Assembly (NCBI GenBank): GCA_034180005.1
Contig: JAXFPC010000029.1
Coordinates: 1-64,000, forward strand
Length of the DNA stretch: 64,000 nucleotides
Source of the DNA: JAXFPC01 sp034180005
Lineage (GTDB): Bacteria > Bacillota > Negativicutes > Acidaminococcales > Acidaminococcaceae
Direction: 5' to 3'
Every line of letters starts with the position of its first letter. Positions within the stretch are counted from its first letter, which is position 1. The notes under the pieces are model-generated. The model had not been told where the DNA came from. It searched no databases and saw only the letters and a list, made by a program, of their open reading frames with translations. Positions 15,558-24,676 of this stretch are shown one piece after another. The position numbers and the translations under genes are program-made.

Positions 15558-17492
15558 TTATCGTTCACCTAAATTTCTGATAATCCGTAAAATACTCTCT
15601 TGGGACAAACGATCCAGACGATAATATGACGCCCCCATGGCGGCGGCGATCTTCTTCGCCAACCCCAATTTGATAAAATCGCTTTCCGTATCGATTACCA
15701 CGGAGGTTATCTTCGCCTTGCTGATTTTTTCCGCCATCCGAACGGCGCTTTCCACAGGATCGCCGCTGTCGCCGTCCGCCATGTTGGCTCTGCCGTCGGT
15801 CACCAAAACCAGCACCGGTTCCATGTGCTTATCCGTCTTGCCGAGTTTTGACAAAGTAAGTAAAGCTGTCGCCAACCCTTCGGTCAAAGGAGTTTTACCG
15901 CCGGTCGGCATATCCGCCAAACATTTCTGCGCCAAATCCACGCTGCGCGTAATCGGCAGCAAAACTTCCGCTTTATCTCTTCTGAAACCGATCATGCCGA
16001 CGCGATCACGCTTTTGGTAAGCATCCTGAAGCATGTAAAAAACAGCTCCTTTAACTGCTCCCATGCGCTCACGCGCGCCCATGGATCCGCTGGCGTCAAC
16101 CGCAAACAGGAACGTGCTTCCGATTCTTTTTTCTCTGACTTTCTGTCGCAGGTCTTCTTTTTTGATATGCAGGGCGCAACCGTTGTCCTCTCTTAACCTT
16201 TGGTACGGCGCCGCCGCTCTGATGGTGGCGTCGAAAGCTAAGTCCTCCACTTTATGTTTGGACATTTCCGCTCTGACATATCTGCCCTGCTTCAAATCGG
16301 TTCTCGTCCTGCTGCGTTTGCCGCTACCGCGGCGCGCGACGCTGCTCTTGCCTAAATCGAGCAAAAGTTTGGGCAGGCGGAAACTTTTATCTATTTCCGC
16401 GTGACGTTCTTCAGGCGCAAGATTATTCTCGTTTTGTCGATCCCGCTCCGCATCGCTTTCACTGTTCTGCTCGTCATTTTCGTTGTTGCCGTCCGAGGAG
16501 CCGTCGTCGTTCAGTTCCGGCGGCAAGGTTATTTCATCCGATAACGATTCGTCTGCATCATCCTCGTTATCATTCTCATCGCTGTTATTTTCCTCATCCT
16601 GCCGCGCATCATCATCGTTTGGCATTTCCTGCCGTTCGGGAGGTTTGCGCATTCGGTGAGGCAGCACATACACAGCCGCAGCCTCCATATCACCCGGCAG
16701 GACGTAATCCCTTCCGTCAAGCGCCGCCAACGCTCGGGACGCTTCCAAAAGATATATCTCCGCCCGATGACCGGCGCAAAAAGCCTGCGCGCACATCTGC
16801 GCCGCCAAATGAATCATGGCTTCGGAAACTTTCACTTGCGGCAACAGCTTGACCGCCGCAGCTAAATTTTCCCGCAGCGACTCCGTAGCTCTCTCGTAAG
16901 CGGCTGCAAAAGCTGACGGATTGCGACCGTAGCTGATTGCTCTGGTGATAATTTCCTTGCGAACTTCCGTATCTTTTTCGCACTGAACGTCGACATACAT
17001 GCCGAAGCGATCCAATATGTGCGCGGGCAGAGTTCCCTCTTCCGGATTCATCGTGCCGATAACGGTGCAGGCCACATCATGGCGGCAGGAAATACCGTCC
17101 CGTTCTATCTGATTGAAGCCGGCGGCGTTGGCGTCAAGTACGGCTGTCAAAAGATCTTGCCGCAGCAGATTTATCTCGTCAACATAAATTACATTTCCGT
17201 CAGCACGCCCCAGAATTCCCGGCAGCAGTCTGCGTTCGCCGAAATTAACCGCATACTCGATATCTATGCTTCCGAAAAGCATATCTTCCGTAATGTTCAA
17301 AGGAATTTCAACCAGCTTGCGCGGAGCAATCAACTCCGCCGCACCGCGTGCCATAACGCTTTTAGCCGTACCCTTGGCGCCGCCGAGCAGCAACCCTCCG
17401 GCTTTCGGATTTACCAAAGCTGTCAACAAAGCTTTCTTGGCTGACTCCTGTCCCGCGACAGCAGCTAACGGATATACGACGCGGTTCAACAT
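15558..17492 (-). CDS. ChlD/BchD-like AAA+ and von Willebrand A chelatase subunit
   Basis: A 644-residue cytoplasmic protein. The N-terminal AAA+ half has GGAKGTAKSVM (Walker A) and VIYVDEINLL (Walker B). An Asp/Glu/Asn-rich linker spans about residues 290-350. The C-terminal VWA domain has the MIDAS motif FAVDASGSMG and VTDGRANM. ChlD/CobT-type proteins form a ring with ChlI and drive metal insertion or removal by a CobN/BchH subunit, which is absent here. ATG 17492 is preferred over a GTG at 17501 because GGGGAG lies 8 bases upstream. Its 5' end nearly abuts chlI. In the TonB/ABC context it likely processes an imported metal chelate. Confidence 0.9.
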   Translation of the reverse strand: MLNRVVYPLAAVAGQESAKKALLTALVNPKAGGLLLGGAKGTAKSVMARGAAELIAPRKLVEIPLNITEDMLFGSIDIEYAVNFGERRLLPGILGRADGNVIYVDEINLLRQDLLTAVLDANAAGFNQIERDGISCRHDVACTVIGTMNPEEGTLPAHILDRFGMYVDVQCEKDTEVRKEIITRAISYGRNPSAFAAAYERATESLRENLAAAVKLLPQVKVSEAMIHLAAQMCAQAFCAGHRAEIYLLEASRALAALDGRDYVLPGDMEAAAVYVLPHRMRKPPERQEMPNDDDARQDEENNSDENDNEDDADESLSDEITLPPELNDDGSSDGNNENDEQNSESDAERDRQNENNLAPEERHAEIDKSFRLPKLLLDLGKSSVARRGSGKRSRTRTDLKQGRYVRAEMSKHKVEDLAFDATIRAAAPYQRLREDNGCALHIKKEDLRQKVREKRIGSTFLFAVDASGSMGARERMGAVKGAVFYMLQDAYQKRDRVGMIGFRRDKAEVLLPITRSVDLAQKCLADMPTGGKTPLTEGLATALLTLSKLGKTDKHMEPVLVLVTDGRANMADGDSGDPVESAVRMAEKISKAKITSVVIDTESDFIKLGLAKKIAAAMGASYYRLDRLSQESILRIIRNLGER

Positions 17493-17497
17493 CAGAC

Positions 17498-18538
17498 TCA
17501 CTCCCCGTTCGTTTCCTGTTCCAAAAAGCTTTCCACTTTCTCCCAGTCAAGGACGCCTTCTTCAAAGGGTCGACGGCGCATACGATGAGGCAGCACCAGC
17601 TTGGCCGCCGAACGCACATCGTCGGCTGCGACCTCGCTGCGTCCGTTGAACGCCGCGCATGTCAAAGCCGTCTTGATGACCGTAATATCGGCGCGATGAC
17701 CGTCCACGCCCAACTCTACCGCAAGTTTGGCAACAGTGGCAAGCGTTGCGTCTTTGATCTTAACTTCGTGCACCAATTCCCTGGCGCGCATAATCTTCTC
17801 CGCCAGCAGCATTTGTTCTTCGCGCCACTCACTGATGAAAGCATCGGGATCCTGCTCGTAAGCAAGTCGGCGTTTAATAACCTCTACGCGCTGTTCCGGT
17901 TCATGTTCACCGGTGACGGTGACGGATAAACCGAATCTGTCCAAAAGCTGCGGTCTGATATCGCCCTCTTCCGGATTCATTGTACCTACGAGCACAAAAC
18001 GCGCAGGATGGGAATACGAAACGCCTTCGCGTTCGACAGTATTTATACCCATGGCCGCGGCATCCAAAAGCACGTCCACCACATGGTCATCAAGCAGATT
18101 TATTTCGTCCACGTACAGTATATTTCGATTAGCCTGAGCGAGGATACCCGGCTCAAATTTTTTCTCGCCGTGCTTAATGGCATGTTCTATGTCCAAAGTA
18201 CCTACTACTCGATCTTCCGTTGCGCTGACAGGCAGTTCCACAACTTTCATTCCCGCCGATATGACGGGCAAAGTTTCTCCACGGCTTTCCCTGACGGCGC
18301 ACTCGTCACAGTACATGCTTCTATCGCCCGGATCGCAGCCGAATTTGCAGCCTTGTACTGTCGGCAGCGCAGGAAGCAGTTCCGCTAAAGCTCTGACAGC
18401 GGTGGACTTGGCCGTACCTTTTTCTCCTTTTATTAAAACTCCTCCCAAAGCCGGATTGATAACGTTCAGAATCAATGCCAGCTTCATGTCCTCCTGCCCC
18501 ACAATAGCGGTAAAGGGATAAACCGAATTTCTCTTCAT
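17498..18538 (-). CDS. ChlI/BchI-like AAA+ chelatase ATPase
   Basis: A 346-residue cytoplasmic AAA+ motor. Walker A is GEKGTAKSTAVRAL (near residue 38), Walker B ILYVDEINLLDD, sensor 1 GTMNPEEGD and the arginine finger QLLDRFGL. An insert after Walker A has four cysteines (QGCKFGCDPGDRSMYCDEC), able to bind zinc or Fe-S, as in some ChlI relatives linked to cobaltochelatase. GGAGG precedes ATG 18538. It has its own promoter (18585-18613) of the shared type and starts the second half of the block. With ChlD it would power (de)metallation of a tetrapyrrole; no large chelatase subunit is encoded in the window. Confidence 0.92.
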   Translation of the reverse strand: MKRNSVYPFTAIVGQEDMKLALILNVINPALGGVLIKGEKGTAKSTAVRALAELLPALPTVQGCKFGCDPGDRSMYCDECAVRESRGETLPVISAGMKVVELPVSATEDRVVGTLDIEHAIKHGEKKFEPGILAQANRNILYVDEINLLDDHVVDVLLDAAAMGINTVEREGVSYSHPARFVLVGTMNPEEGDIRPQLLDRFGLSVTVTGEHEPEQRVEVIKRRLAYEQDPDAFISEWREEQMLLAEKIMRARELVHEVKIKDATLATVAKLAVELGVDGHRADITVIKTALTCAAFNGRSEVAADDVRSAAKLVLPHRMRRRPFEEGVLDWEKVESFLEQETNGE

Positions 18539-18584
18539 ACTAAACCTCCGCGCATATTTTGCGTTTTAATAATACACTAGCAAT

Positions 18585-18613
18585 GATAAACCATATAGCA
18601 GATATACCCTCAA
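18585..18613 (-). promoter_or_regulatory. chlI promoter with shared inverted-repeat operator
   Basis: Minus strand: TTGAGG (18613-18608), 17-base spacer GTATATCTGCTATATGG, TTTATC (18590-18585). The spacer matches those of the cbiZ, NifH-like and 32231 promoters: 5-bp arms around an nCWGn centre and a shared ATATnG-TTTA right end. Confidence 0.65.
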
Positions 18614-18634
18614 TAGTTGCAGACAAAAAATCGA

Positions 18635-19597
18635 TCAAAATTTTTCCGGATATACTGCGCGCGCAAGTTCTTCCACGCCTAAAGTCACATAATGGGAGAG
18701 CGCGAGGATGTGCGCCGACGGAAGCATGACCACGCTGTTGTTCCTGACAGCCTTTGTCGTCCGATAAGACGGATTTTCCAGCAACATTTTTACCTGCTCC
18801 CGCGCATCATGCTTGCCGTCATAATTCCAATCCATGACAACAAAAACATCAGGATCGAGCTTGACAATTTCCTCCTCCGACAACAAAAAACCGGTTGCGC
18901 GATGCAAAACGGAAATTGCGTCTGTGACCATAGCTCCGCGACAGATACTGCTGAAAGAACTTTTGGGACTGTAATACACTCCGTTTGTTCTGATCAGAAC
19001 AACTCTCTTTTGTTCATCGTCTGGAATATCGCCTATTTTATCTCTGATTTCCTTGAGTTTAGCGTCCATTTGATGTACAAGTTCGGCTGCTCGCCGTTCT
19101 TCTTTTACCACCGCTCCTATTTCTATGATGGACTGCCTGATTTCAGAAAAATTTTTAGCAGTTTTGTAAACATACACTTTCAGTCCCAAGTCACGCAAAC
19201 TTTGCACAGCCTCTGCTTTAACGAAATCCGGCACGATAACAAGATCGGGTTGAAAGGCCATTATCCCCTCGGCATTGTCTCCGCGAATTCTGCCTTTAAT
19301 GCTCTTAGCGCGCTCGGCTACACAGGATATTCCCGGATCGTCCGCCAAATATGTCAAAGCGGCGATCCTCTCCTGCGAAACTAGATCCATCAGTATTTCA
19401 TCCGTACTGACCGACGCGGAAATTATCCTCGTCGGTTTTTCCGCAAAGGAAACTTCGGCGCCGGTATAATCCTTAACCGTATAAGCAACCCTATCCTGCG
19501 TCATCACCGGTAAACCGCCGCAGCCGCAGAGGAAAAGAGCTGTCAGCAGCGCTGAAGCGATTACGATTCGTTTCCACCAAAACATATTAAGCTTCAC
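18635..19597 (-). CDS. FecB/BtuF-type substrate-binding lipoprotein
   Basis: A 320-residue extracytoplasmic binding protein. The N-terminus has a hydrophobic stretch and lipobox-like LCGC (LTALFLCGCGG), so it is probably lipid-anchored. The mature part shows KPTRIISASVSTDEILMDL, the inter-lobe helix region PDLVIVPDFVKAEAV and DPDVFVVMDWNYDG, typical of class III binding proteins for siderophores, haem or corrinoids. A GTG start at 19597 has AAGGAG 7 bases upstream. It lies between the second TonB receptor and chlI, and should serve the permease at 27608 and ATPase at 11980. Confidence 0.88.
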   Translation of the reverse strand: MKLNMFWWKRIVIASALLTALFLCGCGGLPVMTQDRVAYTVKDYTGAEVSFAEKPTRIISASVSTDEILMDLVSQERIAALTYLADDPGISCVAERAKSIKGRIRGDNAEGIMAFQPDLVIVPDFVKAEAVQSLRDLGLKVYVYKTAKNFSEIRQSIIEIGAVVKEERRAAELVHQMDAKLKEIRDKIGDIPDDEQKRVVLIRTNGVYYSPKSSFSSICRGAMVTDAISVLHRATGFLLSEEEIVKLDPDVFVVMDWNYDGKHDAREQVKMLLENPSYRTTKAVRNNSVVMLPSAHILALSHYVTLGVEELARAVYPEKF

Positions 19598-19677
19598 TTC
19601 GCCGCTCCTTTCCGTGAATCATAATTTGAACCGCTCGATTCCGGGTAAATAATTACTTTCGTTCAGTTCCGCTTCTT

Positions 19678-21609
19678 TTAAAAACTTTTCTCATAGGTGA
19701 AAGAATAACGAAGCGGTAAATTTCTGTATTCGTAATTATTGAGCGCGTCTTCCCTGTTGAGCAAATTTCTGCCTACAAGTCTGAACGTATCGCTCGCCGT
19801 CGGTCTGTAGCAAAGAGCCAGGGTGAGATCGAAGCTGTCTTTAAGCTTATGGTCTTTGATCTTGTTGGAGGTATGCTCCAAATTGTAATACGCATCTTCC
19901 CTGGACAGATAAGAAAACGCTCTGGCTTCGGCATTGAATTTACCGTGACGATAATCCGCCGAAAGATTCACTATATACTTAGACGTATCCTGCACACGCT
20001 TGCCGTCGGATTTTGCTACCGGATCCTGCAAAGTAAGACCTGCCCCCCAAGTAAAGCTCTCGTTCAGTTTTTGCTTCCAGTTTATTTCCAACCCCAAATT
20101 CGTCCAACTGTCACGATTGCGCATAATATTTTCTCCGGAAGGAGTTTTATCCCAATAGAATTTGTCTTTGACCGTCATGTAAAAAATATCCGCGCTGACG
20201 CTTTTTCCGTCGTCTTCATATTTATAACCGGCCTCATATGACCAGCCCGACTGCGGTTTAAGATCTGTGTTTATCGTGTAATTATTGCTGTAATAAAAAT
20301 TTGAGGACACAGCCGGCATCTGGAACGATTTACCTACATTAAAGTAATAATTGGACTTATCGTTGACCTTATAAACTCCCTGTACCTGCGGCAGAAGTTC
20401 AAAATCCTTGTCCTGCGCGTTAGATTTACTCAAATAATACTCGCGCAGACCGACTATGAACTCCAAATTCTCCGTAGGATGAAAATCATATGATTGGTAG
20501 AGAGAAAAACTGTTACGACCGTTGTAATTATATTTATCACCGCTGTAATTTTCCAAATCTTCTCTGGATAAAGTTGTCCCCAACACAAGAGAATCGTTGC
20601 GTTTGTTTAAAGCTATTGTCTTCTGCACATCAAAATTCAGATTATAACCCTTATAACTGCTGGGATTGCTGCTTGCCGGATAACTTTTGTCATAAACGTT
20701 ATCCTTGGAAATGGTATTATATCCGGCAAAAATTTTTAAACCGGTATCCGCAGCGTTGTATGTAAGAGAATAATTATTAAACACCGTGTCGAAACTTCCC
20801 AGCTTTGTCATTTTCGGCTGAAAATTTTTATAATTGCCGGATTCGTATTGAACCTTGCTGTCGGTGCGTCCGTAACTGAACAGCAGATCCTTGCCTATAT
20901 TGAAGTCGGCGTACAACTGATAGTTTCTTTTATTTTTTATATTGATCGCTGTGCCTTTTCCCGTAATACCCGGCATTACCGCATTGTAAAAATCTTTGCT
21001 CCAAGTCTTGCTGAAGCCCAGATTAGCCGCTCCGGCCGACACATTTACTCCTGCTTCATGTCCTCTGCTGCCGAATCCGGCATAAACATTTCCGTGCGCT
21101 GTGTTTTCTCCGGAAGGTTTTTTAGTAATAATATTGACCACACCGCCCATGGCTTGCGGTCCGTAGAGCACCGAACCTGCACCCTTGACTATTTCAATAC
21201 GCTCAATTTGCTCAACAGGGACGCTGCTCAGAGTGGCGTTATTCATAAAAGTACAGGGATTGCCGTTCACCAAAACCAGCGTTCCGTTATCAATGCCTCT
21301 CATCCTCACTCTCGACATCATTCCGCCGTAGTCGCCGCCATCTTCCTGGTATGTGTGCACGTTCATCTGTCCGATATTTTTTACCGCTTCAAAAACATTT
21401 GCATAACCGCCTTCTTTGATTTCTTCTTTGGAAATCAGTCTGACATTGGCCGGCACATCGACTGCATTCTTCGATGTTCTGGTAGCTGTAACGATAAACT
21501 CGTCCAAAACGTATTCTCCCGGCGCGGAAGCAAGTACGGGCGCTGCACTGAATATAATACTCCCCGCAACCGCAATTGCCGCCACATTATTTTTTGAAAC
21601 TTTCTTCAT
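19678..21609 (-). CDS. TonB-dependent outer-membrane receptor
   Basis: A 643-residue receptor with signal peptide (cleavage near PVLASAPGE), TonB-box/plug start YVLDEFIVTATRTSKNAVDV, plug motifs MRGIDNGTLVLVNGNP and GPQAMGGVVNIITKK, and a barrel ending YSFTYEKSF. Its plug and the VTATRT start resemble the receptor at 12877, so the two are probably paralogues with different ligands or different affinities. It starts 93 bp after the HgdC-like gene and ends 80 bp before the binding-protein gene. A cysteine in the plug loop (NGNPCTFMNN) is unusual for a periplasm-exposed region. Ligand class is inferred only from context. Confidence 0.93.
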   Translation of the reverse strand: MKKVSKNNVAAIAVAGSIIFSAAPVLASAPGEYVLDEFIVTATRTSKNAVDVPANVRLISKEEIKEGGYANVFEAVKNIGQMNVHTYQEDGGDYGGMMSRVRMRGIDNGTLVLVNGNPCTFMNNATLSSVPVEQIERIEIVKGAGSVLYGPQAMGGVVNIITKKPSGENTAHGNVYAGFGSRGHEAGVNVSAGAANLGFSKTWSKDFYNAVMPGITGKGTAINIKNKRNYQLYADFNIGKDLLFSYGRTDSKVQYESGNYKNFQPKMTKLGSFDTVFNNYSLTYNAADTGLKIFAGYNTISKDNVYDKSYPASSNPSSYKGYNLNFDVQKTIALNKRNDSLVLGTTLSREDLENYSGDKYNYNGRNSFSLYQSYDFHPTENLEFIVGLREYYLSKSNAQDKDFELLPQVQGVYKVNDKSNYYFNVGKSFQMPAVSSNFYYSNNYTINTDLKPQSGWSYEAGYKYEDDGKSVSADIFYMTVKDKFYWDKTPSGENIMRNRDSWTNLGLEINWKQKLNESFTWGAGLTLQDPVAKSDGKRVQDTSKYIVNLSADYRHGKFNAEARAFSYLSREDAYYNLEHTSNKIKDHKLKDSFDLTLALCYRPTASDTFRLVGRNLLNREDALNNYEYRNLPLRYSFTYEKSF

Positions 21610-21702
21610 ACGACACCACTCCCAATCTTTATTTCTTTTTCCTGCAACAACCGCCTTGTCGTCTCCGCGGCAACGCTGACGAAAGAGGAAAACTTTTTCG
21701 CT

Positions 21703-22476
21703 TTATAAACCTTCCGCCAAAGCGCAGGCCGCGCCGTAAGCTACAGTAAATTGCGGATATTCCAGAACATTCACGTCGGTGAACAGTTCATCGCCGATAG
21801 CTTCCGCCAAGGCGCTGTTATTGGCAGAACCTCCGTCCAAATAAACATTGCCCGGATCTTCGCCGCCGACCATTCCGGCTATACGCCTGGCTATGGATTC
21901 ATGCAGTCCTTTGATAACCGATTCTTTAGGCGTACCTTTGGCGAGCAGGGACACTATTTCGCTTTCCGCAAACACGACGCAGGTGCTGTTGATGGAAGCG
22001 GCAGCTTCCGCCTTGTCGGACAAATCCGCAAACTCGTAAATGGACGTGTCAAGAATACGCGCCGCCATCTCAAAAAATCTTCCCGTTCCGGCAGCGCATT
22101 TATCGTTCATTTTAAATTCCGCCAACCCGCCGCTGTCGTTCACCTTGATAATCTTGATATCCTGTCCGCCTATATTGATGATCGTATCCGCTTCGCCGCC
22201 GCTTAATTTATACATACCGAAAGCGTTAGCCGACACTTCGTCTATCAGCTTGTCGGCATCCTTTACAAGATTTTTACCGTAACCCGTAGCAGCAACGCCT
22301 GCTATTTCATCCCGTGTAAGCTGCAACTCGGACAACGCTTCACCGATGACCTTCTTGGCGATCAGCTCCTGTCCCGGAGCGGTAGGCACGGCCTTATGCC
22401 ACACCAGGTTACCGTCACGCACCAGCACAACTTTAATAGCCGTGCTTCCCAGATCGATTCCCACATAATATCCCAC
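21703..22476 (-). CDS. HgdC/BadF-type ATP-dependent activator (ASKHA ATPase)
   Basis: A 257-residue cytoplasmic ATPase of the activator family for 2-hydroxyacyl-CoA dehydratases and related reductases. The phosphate-binding motif is GIDLGSTAIKVVL, a second is GVAATGYGKN, and the two cluster cysteines are in DKCAAGTGRFFEM and NSTCVVFAESE; a homodimer would share one [4Fe-4S]. It hydrolyses ATP to send low-potential electrons to a partner. The gene begins 12 bp after the HgdB-like gene, so the pair is a unit. Length is normal (about 260). The electron donor is probably ferredoxin or the NapH-like protein at 23705. Confidence 0.92.
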   Translation of the reverse strand: MGYYVGIDLGSTAIKVVLVRDGNLVWHKAVPTAPGQELIAKKVIGEALSELQLTRDEIAGVAATGYGKNLVKDADKLIDEVSANAFGMYKLSGGEADTIINIGGQDIKIIKVNDSGGLAEFKMNDKCAAGTGRFFEMAARILDTSIYEFADLSDKAEAAASINSTCVVFAESEIVSLLAKGTPKESVIKGLHESIARRIAGMVGGEDPGNVYLDGGSANNSALAEAIGDELFTDVNVLEYPQFTVAYGAACALAEGL

Positions 22477-22488
22477 CGAAAAATCCTC

Positions 22489-23727
22489 CTATAATGTTTT
22501 GCTGAACGCTTCCAGCCTGGTTAAAATATTTTGACTGTCTTCCTTGCCGTAATCTGTCTCTATTTTTAAAAACTTCAAGCCTCGCTGCTTGAGCTTTTTT
22601 TCGATTGTTACAGCTTCAATGTCATACGGATGGCAGCCTTTGAGCAAATTGAAAATCACGCCTTTGATGCCATAGGTCTCCGTTACGCGAATGATATTGT
22701 TGACTCTCCTGTCATTGTCGGCAAAAGTCGGGCATACGCACGCCTTATGATAGCGTTCACCCAACGCGCGCAACATTCCGTATTCAGAATGCTCGTTTAA
22801 AGCCACGCCCCCCGGCAGTATTCTTTCCGACGAGCAGATATCATCCGCCGCCACCGTCATCCCCGCCTGTTCGATGAGATGCAGCAATTTCAGATTGGGA
22901 AAAACTATGGGCGAGCCGGCGACAAAAACTTTTCCCTGCCGCAATGGGCAGTCCGCGTCAGCCAACTTGTCCAAAACATTGAGCAGATTGCTTCTCCACC
23001 GCGTGAAGCTGTCAAGAAAAAAGCTGTTGGTTATAACCGTATACCAAACGCCGGCAATTTTACCCGTGCGCTTCATTTCGTTGAGTTGCGTCAAAGCCGC
23101 CCACAGTTCCGTGAATTTGTCGATCGATGCCGCCAGCTTTTTCCTGTCCGGTTTTTTCCCGGTTATTTTCTCCAAATGCCTCTGTAAAGCTGTAATTTCT
23201 TCCAACCAACGCCCCTGCGCTCTTTCTCCGTTTTTAATGTGCGGCAGTTCCAAATAGTGGATATTTTCTTCCGACCGCCCCATGATTTCCGGAAGCTTCA
23301 CCACCCAGTCGCAGGTAGTGGGCAGCAGCACTGTCTTATAAGCGGCGAAACTTTCTTCCTGAAGGTCGAAGCTACCTATAAAAGCTTTCAGCATGGGACA
23401 CATAAGCACGGGCAAATATGCGGCAGCCACACGCTGTACGGATTGAGAACCGCTGCACAGTTTCACCGGATGCAAATCAAAAGCGTCCACCAGCTCCAAC
23501 GGCGCGTGTATGCAGAATAACCCCGCTAAAGGTTTGCCCACTCTTTCCCGCAGCGCGGCGGAAGTGCAGGGAGTGCCGAGCAGCCCCAAAAAATATTCGT
23601 ATTCCGGAAGATAATCGCTGCGCTTCCGTAAGAGTTCCGCCTCTTCTCCGTACTCCGCGGCAACTTTTTCCTTTATCTTGGCGTATCTTTTTTCGCGCCG
23701 TTCGTCACTTATCTCTTTCACCGACAT
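22489..23727 (-). CDS. HgdB/double-cubane-cluster-type reductase
   Basis: A 412-residue cytoplasmic Fe-S protein of the 2-hydroxyacyl-CoA dehydratase D-component family. Cysteines lie in GLFCIHAP, VKLCSGSQ, LMCPMLKAF, PTTCDWVV, ADDICSSER, HKACVCPTF and LLKGCHPYD. Only one D-component gene is present and no alpha/beta pair or CoA-transferase, which fits the double-cubane cluster proteins that reduce small molecules with ATP rather than a true dehydratase. It is paired with the HgdC-like activator and overlaps the NapH-like gene by 23 bp. Its substrate in this block is unknown; it may be an auxiliary low-potential electron source. Confidence 0.88.
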   Translation of the reverse strand: MSVKEISDERREKRYAKIKEKVAAEYGEEAELLRKRSDYLPEYEYFLGLLGTPCTSAALRERVGKPLAGLFCIHAPLELVDAFDLHPVKLCSGSQSVQRVAAAYLPVLMCPMLKAFIGSFDLQEESFAAYKTVLLPTTCDWVVKLPEIMGRSEENIHYLELPHIKNGERAQGRWLEEITALQRHLEKITGKKPDRKKLAASIDKFTELWAALTQLNEMKRTGKIAGVWYTVITNSFFLDSFTRWRSNLLNVLDKLADADCPLRQGKVFVAGSPIVFPNLKLLHLIEQAGMTVAADDICSSERILPGGVALNEHSEYGMLRALGERYHKACVCPTFADNDRRVNNIIRVTETYGIKGVIFNLLKGCHPYDIEAVTIEKKLKQRGLKFLKIETDYGKEDSQNILTRLEAFSKTL

Positions 23728-24676
23728 TTTTTCTACCGTCCTTCTTCAGAAGTCTTTTTATCAGGCCTGCCTTTGAGGAAACCAACAGCTTCCTTGAAAA
23801 GAATTTCAGCGCCAGCACTTCGTTCTCAGGGCACGAGCACACGCATCTTGTACAAAGAAGGCACTCGTCCGTCATCACGTTGCCGCTCTCCACAGCATCG
23901 CTCACTTTCCTGATATCCATAGGGCACACGCGGCTGCAATTACCGCATCCGCTGCAATACGCGGCATTCTTTTCAAATTTCCAAGGACTCAACTTCCTGC
24001 AGATTTGAATCAGCGGAAGCATAGGACATACCAAGCAAAAAAATCTGTCCTTGAAAAAACTGCCTGTAACGGTTACAGCGGCAGCCAAAATTCCCGTCAC
24101 TGAAACTAAAAAATTCACATAATTACTGAAATCCAGCCAAACAGTTCTGTTATCCAGCGTGAAAAACGGCATGATGATCCTGGCAGGACAGATGCGGCAG
24201 AAGAAATAAGAAAAATCTCCGCCCAAAATTTTTGCCGTCAAAAGAAACGGCAGCAGCAAAATCCCCGCCAAGAAAATATATTTTACCGGTTTAAGCAAAT
24301 CCAGCACACGCGGCGACAGCTCCGACTCACGCACTCCCAACCCACGACGCAACCCTGCCAGCATATCCTGAACCGTTCCGAACGGACAGATCCATCCGCA
24401 CCACAATTTTGATAAAGCAAGAGCCGCGACGATAAAAGCCACACTCCAAAGCATATTCTTCAACCCGATATAGGTAAATACTTTGTCAAAAGCTCCGATA
24501 CCGAAAATGCCGACACGCTGCAGCAACATTAAAAAGCAGTAGCCGCCGCAGCCGCCGACAAAGGGACAGGAAAAGCACGGCAGGGCGTAACCTAAATGAA
24601 TGCCGATCCTGCCTCCGTAAGTAAGCAATACAAAACTGACTGCCTGCACCCATAGTCTAAGTTTATCTGCCGTCAT
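23705..24676 (-). CDS. NapH/NosR-type membrane polyferredoxin
   Basis: A 323-residue membrane protein with several hydrophobic segments. Redox motifs are LPCFSCPFVGGCGGYC near residue 30, CGWICPFGTVQDM, CRICPARI and FFCLVCPM in the membrane part, and two C-terminal [4Fe-4S] sites, CSGCGNCSRVCP and CLLCTRCVCSCP. Such proteins pass electrons between the quinone pool or periplasm and cytoplasmic partners. Start MTADKLRLW (24676) has GGAGG upstream and overlaps the previous gene by 14 bp; its end overlaps the HgdB-like gene. It is therefore translationally tied to the reductase and is the likely electron feeder of the system. Confidence 0.88.
   Translation of the reverse strand: MTADKLRLWVQAVSFVLLTYGGRIGIHLGYALPCFSCPFVGGCGGYCFLMLLQRVGIFGIGAFDKVFTYIGLKNMLWSVAFIVAALALSKLWCGWICPFGTVQDMLAGLRRGLGVRESELSPRVLDLLKPVKYIFLAGILLLPFLLTAKILGGDFSYFFCRICPARIIMPFFTLDNRTVWLDFSNYVNFLVSVTGILAAAVTVTGSFFKDRFFCLVCPMLPLIQICRKLSPWKFEKNAAYCSGCGNCSRVCPMDIRKVSDAVESGNVMTDECLLCTRCVCSCPENEVLALKFFSRKLLVSSKAGLIKRLLKKDGRKNVGERDK

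Noticed and set aside
22489..23727. Reading the HgdB-like gene as a 2-hydroxyacyl-CoA dehydratase
   Set aside because: A dehydratase needs two D-component subunits and usually a CoA-transferase; only one subunit is present and the context is uptake and electron transfer.
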